A stretch of 7,391 nucleotides of DNA, from the NCBI GenBank assembly GCA_018968995.1, contig JAGWZD010000103.1, forward strand, positions 1 to 7,391. The letters are read 5' to 3'. The notes under the pieces were generated by a model that was given only the letters and a program-made list of their open reading frames with translations, was not told where the DNA came from and searched no databases. This document shows, in pieces, positions 5,647 through 7,391 of the stretch (the stretch's first letter is position 1; each line of letters begins with the position of its first letter). This stretch comes from Bdellovibrionales bacterium (GTDB lineage: Bacteria; Bdellovibrionota; UBA1018). Made by a program: the position numbers and the translations under genes.

Positions 5647-6246
5647 ATGACGAAGCGATTTGTTCTAGTCACAGCCCTTCTTATAGCGCTAGTCCTAGGA
5701 GCCATTACGGGCTCTCGCGGACTCACACAATCGAATCCAGAAACCGATGCCTCGGTGACTGGAAGTCCGCTGGAACCGAAAACTCCAGTAAAGTCCGACA
5801 CCCGTCCTGCCGGGAAGGAAGCGATCCCCCCGATGAATGCGGTGATGAAAAGTTCCCCTCAAAATTCGGAGATCATTTCTGGCTCGCAGTCTGACCAATT
5901 CAGAGCGCTGACTCGGGAAACACTGAACTCCCTAGTCAAACAAGAAGAACTCAGAAAACTCTCTTCTGAAGAGCTGCACGCCTTCCCGCAGCCCCTGTTT
6001 CAATCGGCTGCGGCGCTTGGACAGATCGCTCAAAAAGTAGCGAAGGACTCCACACTAGTGCCTGAGGCCATAGAGTTTTATTCCAGCTGTGCAGGCTCTC
6101 CTGAAGTCGCGCAATCCATCCGTGCTTTGTGCTTGGCTCGTTATCAGCATCACTCTCGAGCAACGAAGGGCGATCACCAAGCTCTACCCGCTGGAGACAT
6201 ACCCGAGTCCGTGGTTCAACTTGCCCAGCGTGTGAAGCTTGATTAA
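5647..6246 (+). CDS. hypothetical exported or membrane-anchored protein
   Basis: A 199-aa protein of no recognised family. Residues 5-20 form a hydrophobic signal or anchor segment after a basic MTKR start. No clear signal peptidase site or lipobox is seen, so it may stay anchored by its N-terminus. Residues 27-75 are rich in Pro, Ser and Thr and probably unstructured. The rest (82-199) looks mainly helical, with FYSSCAGS (144-151) and RALCLARY (159-166) placing Cys148 and Cys162 where they could form a disulfide outside the cytoplasm. GGAG (5635-5638) lies 8 bases before the ATG. A small hairpin (TTTCT 5628-5632, AGAAA 5637-5641) partly covers it, which would suit coupling to the zincin gene ending at 5622. 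A partner, substrate or helper of that protein is a guess from context. Confidence 0.7.
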   Translation: MTKRFVLVTALLIALVLGAITGSRGLTQSNPETDASVTGSPLEPKTPVKSDTRPAGKEAIPPMNAVMKSSPQNSEIISGSQSDQFRALTRETLNSLVKQEELRKLSSEELHAFPQPLFQSAAALGQIAQKVAKDSTLVPEAIEFYSSCAGSPEVAQSIRALCLARYQHHSRATKGDHQALPAGDIPESVVQLAQRVKLD

Positions 6247-6249
6247 TCA
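6240..6249. other. palindrome holding two abutting convergent stop codons
   Basis: TGATTAATCA is a perfect 10-base palindrome. It contains the TAA of the exported protein gene (6244-6246, plus) and the TGA of the dehydrogenase gene (6249-6247, minus), with no base between the two coding regions. No GC-rich hairpin with a T-run is visible here, so an intrinsic terminator between the genes is not supported and the two transcripts probably overlap. Confidence 0.7.
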
Positions 6250-7290
6250 GAACGTGCTGGCATCAATAACGAATCGATACTTCACATCTCCGCGCACGGT
6301 TCGCTCGTAAGCTTCGTTTATTTTTGAGGCTGGAATCACTTCCACATCGGAAAGAATCTTCTTTTTTGCGCAGAAATCTAGCATCTCTTGGGTTTCACGG
6401 ATTCCACCAATGAGCGACCCAGCAAGCCTCCGGCGGCCACCAATCAGGGAAAAGGCCTCAACTGCGGCTGGCTCTTGGGGCACACCCACGATGACCATCG
6501 TTCCATCGCGCTTCAGAAGCCCCAGAAACACGTTCAAATCGTGTGGGGCAGAGACCGTATCGATGATGAAATCGAATTTCCCAGCCTGCTTCTCAAGCTC
6601 CACGGTATCTCGAGAATTCACAAAACCTTTGGCCCCAAGCCTCTTGGCATCTGCTTGCTTGCCTGCAGAGGTGCTAAAAACTGTAACATGCGCACCCAAT
6701 GCTGCAGCAATCTTCACCGCCATATGCCCCAAGCCACCTAACCCGACCACTCCTACCGTCTGACCCTTTTTGACTCCGAATCGCTTGAGCGGCGAGTAGG
6801 TCGTGATCCCCGCACAAAGTAACGGTGCAACACGGTCTAACGGAAGCTTCTTAGAAATTTTTAGTGCGAAAGCCTCATCCACCACAATACGACTAGAGTA
6901 CCCCCCCTGAGTCGGAGTCTTTCGATCCATTTCAGTGCCATTATAGGTAAACGCAGCGCCCTTCTGACAAAACTGCTCTTCGCCATCCTTGCAGTTGGCG
7001 CACTTCCGACAAGAATCTACCAAACAGCCCACACCAGCATGATCACCCACACGAAAACGCTTCACTTTCTTACCGATGGCCGAGACCACACCCACGATTT
7101 CGTGGCCTGGAACCATCGGGAAAGTTGCCCCACCCCACTCGTCGCGAACTTGATGAATGTCGGAATGACATATTCCACAGTAGTGAATTTCGATCACGAC
7201 ATCGCGCGGACCTGGATCGCGACGATCAAAAGTGAAAGGAACTAGAGGAGCACTCGCCAACAAAGACGCATAAGCACGTGTATTTGACAT
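6247..7290 (-). CDS. zinc-dependent NADP(H) alcohol dehydrogenase, cinnamyl-alcohol-dehydrogenase type
   Basis: A 347-aa, full-length medium-chain dehydrogenase. The catalytic zinc ligands are visible as Cys38 in CGICHSD (38-44), His63 in GHE (62-64) and Cys159 in LLCAGITTYSPLK (157-169). The structural zinc is held by Cys94, Cys97, Cys100 and Cys108. The Rossmann fold has VGLGGLG (182-188). After the second strand comes FSTSAGK (205-211), the STS pattern that in CAD/YahK-type enzymes binds the 2'-phosphate of NADPH. It should therefore reduce aldehydes to alcohols, or the reverse, with NADP(H) in the cytoplasm. The substrate range of such enzymes is broad, so none is assigned. No Shine-Dalgarno precedes the ATG at 7290. 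The gene is convergent with, and directly abuts, the exported-protein gene; no functional link with neighbours is seen. Confidence 0.93.
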   Translation of the reverse strand: MSNTRAYASLLASAPLVPFTFDRRDPGPRDVVIEIHYCGICHSDIHQVRDEWGGATFPMVPGHEIVGVVSAIGKKVKRFRVGDHAGVGCLVDSCRKCANCKDGEEQFCQKGAAFTYNGTEMDRKTPTQGGYSSRIVVDEAFALKISKKLPLDRVAPLLCAGITTYSPLKRFGVKKGQTVGVVGLGGLGHMAVKIAAALGAHVTVFSTSAGKQADAKRLGAKGFVNSRDTVELEKQAGKFDFIIDTVSAPHDLNVFLGLLKRDGTMVIVGVPQEPAAVEAFSLIGGRRRLAGSLIGGIRETQEMLDFCAKKKILSDVEVIPASKINEAYERTVRGDVKYRFVIDASTF

Positions 7291-7301
7291 GATAAGAAGC
7301 T

Positions 7302-7332
7302 AACATAAATCTAAATTGACGGAGCGTACCAA
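7302..7332 (-). promoter_or_regulatory. putative promoter of the alcohol dehydrogenase gene
   Basis: On the minus strand, TTGGTA (7332-7327), a 19-base spacer, then TATGTT (7307-7302). Transcription would begin about 4 bases before the ATG at 7290. No Shine-Dalgarno is present between. The long spacer makes this only a fair candidate. The rest of 7291-7391 shows no other gene or clear site. Confidence 0.3.
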
Positions 7333-7391
7333 GATACAGTTTTACGTTGATCAGATGCGATGAATGACCCATTCCCTAGGAATTCTAAATT

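Noticed and set aside
7316..7391. Plus-strand promoter (TTGACG at 7316-7321) for a gene beyond the right edge
   Set aside because: No -10-like hexamer at 16-18 bases and no start of a reading frame with visible coding character before the window ends.

Overview
The window looks like chromosomal DNA of a Gram-negative bacterium. It holds two lipoprotein signal peptides, one further Sec-type signal peptide, an ECF-type sigma factor and housekeeping RNA-modification genes. The secreted zincin-like proteins with HELGHC and HEARHSD motifs remind me of families I associate with Bdellovibrionota and related former Deltaproteobacteria. That placement is recalled from family patterns, not searched, and is tentative. 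No tRNA, rRNA, CRISPR array, insertion sequence or phage gene was found, and no stretch without a gene exceeds about 130 bases.

Left part (1-2594, minus strand). Four genes run leftward, tightly packed: a lipoprotein with a zincin motif; a lipoprotein with a BPL_N-like amidotransferase fold (4-base ATGA overlap with the first); an RsuA/RluB-family pseudouridine synthase (22 bases further on, GTG start); and the first 93 codons of a GluQRS-like / glutamyl-tRNA synthetase-like enzyme (another ATGA overlap, cut by the window edge). This looks like one operon that mixes two surface-anchored proteins with two RNA-modification proteins.

Middle (2595-4515, plus strand). A 130-base divergent region carries a near-consensus promoter and short inverted repeats. 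It separates the operon from an ECF-like sigma factor that has no recognisable anti-sigma gene beside it. Next come a 98-aa S4-like RNA-binding protein and TrhO, the tRNA U34 hydroxylase of the rhodanese family. Counting both strands, four RNA-modification or RNA-binding genes lie within about 4.5 kb.

Right part (4516-7391). A signal-peptide-bearing protein with a HEARHSDGH zincin motif is followed 24 bases later by a small exported or membrane-anchored protein of unknown function. They probably form an operon. A zinc-dependent, probably NADPH-dependent alcohol dehydrogenase of the cinnamyl-alcohol-dehydrogenase type runs convergently. Its stop codon directly abuts that of the small exported protein.

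A recurring pattern is that several genes preceded by a fair intergenic gap lack a Shine-Dalgarno sequence and instead carry a -10-like hexamer 7-11 bases before the ATG, with a -35-like hexamer 17-19 bases further upstream. This suggests leaderless or nearly leaderless transcripts. Two other genes (2594 minus, 5647 plus) have clear Shine-Dalgarno sequences.
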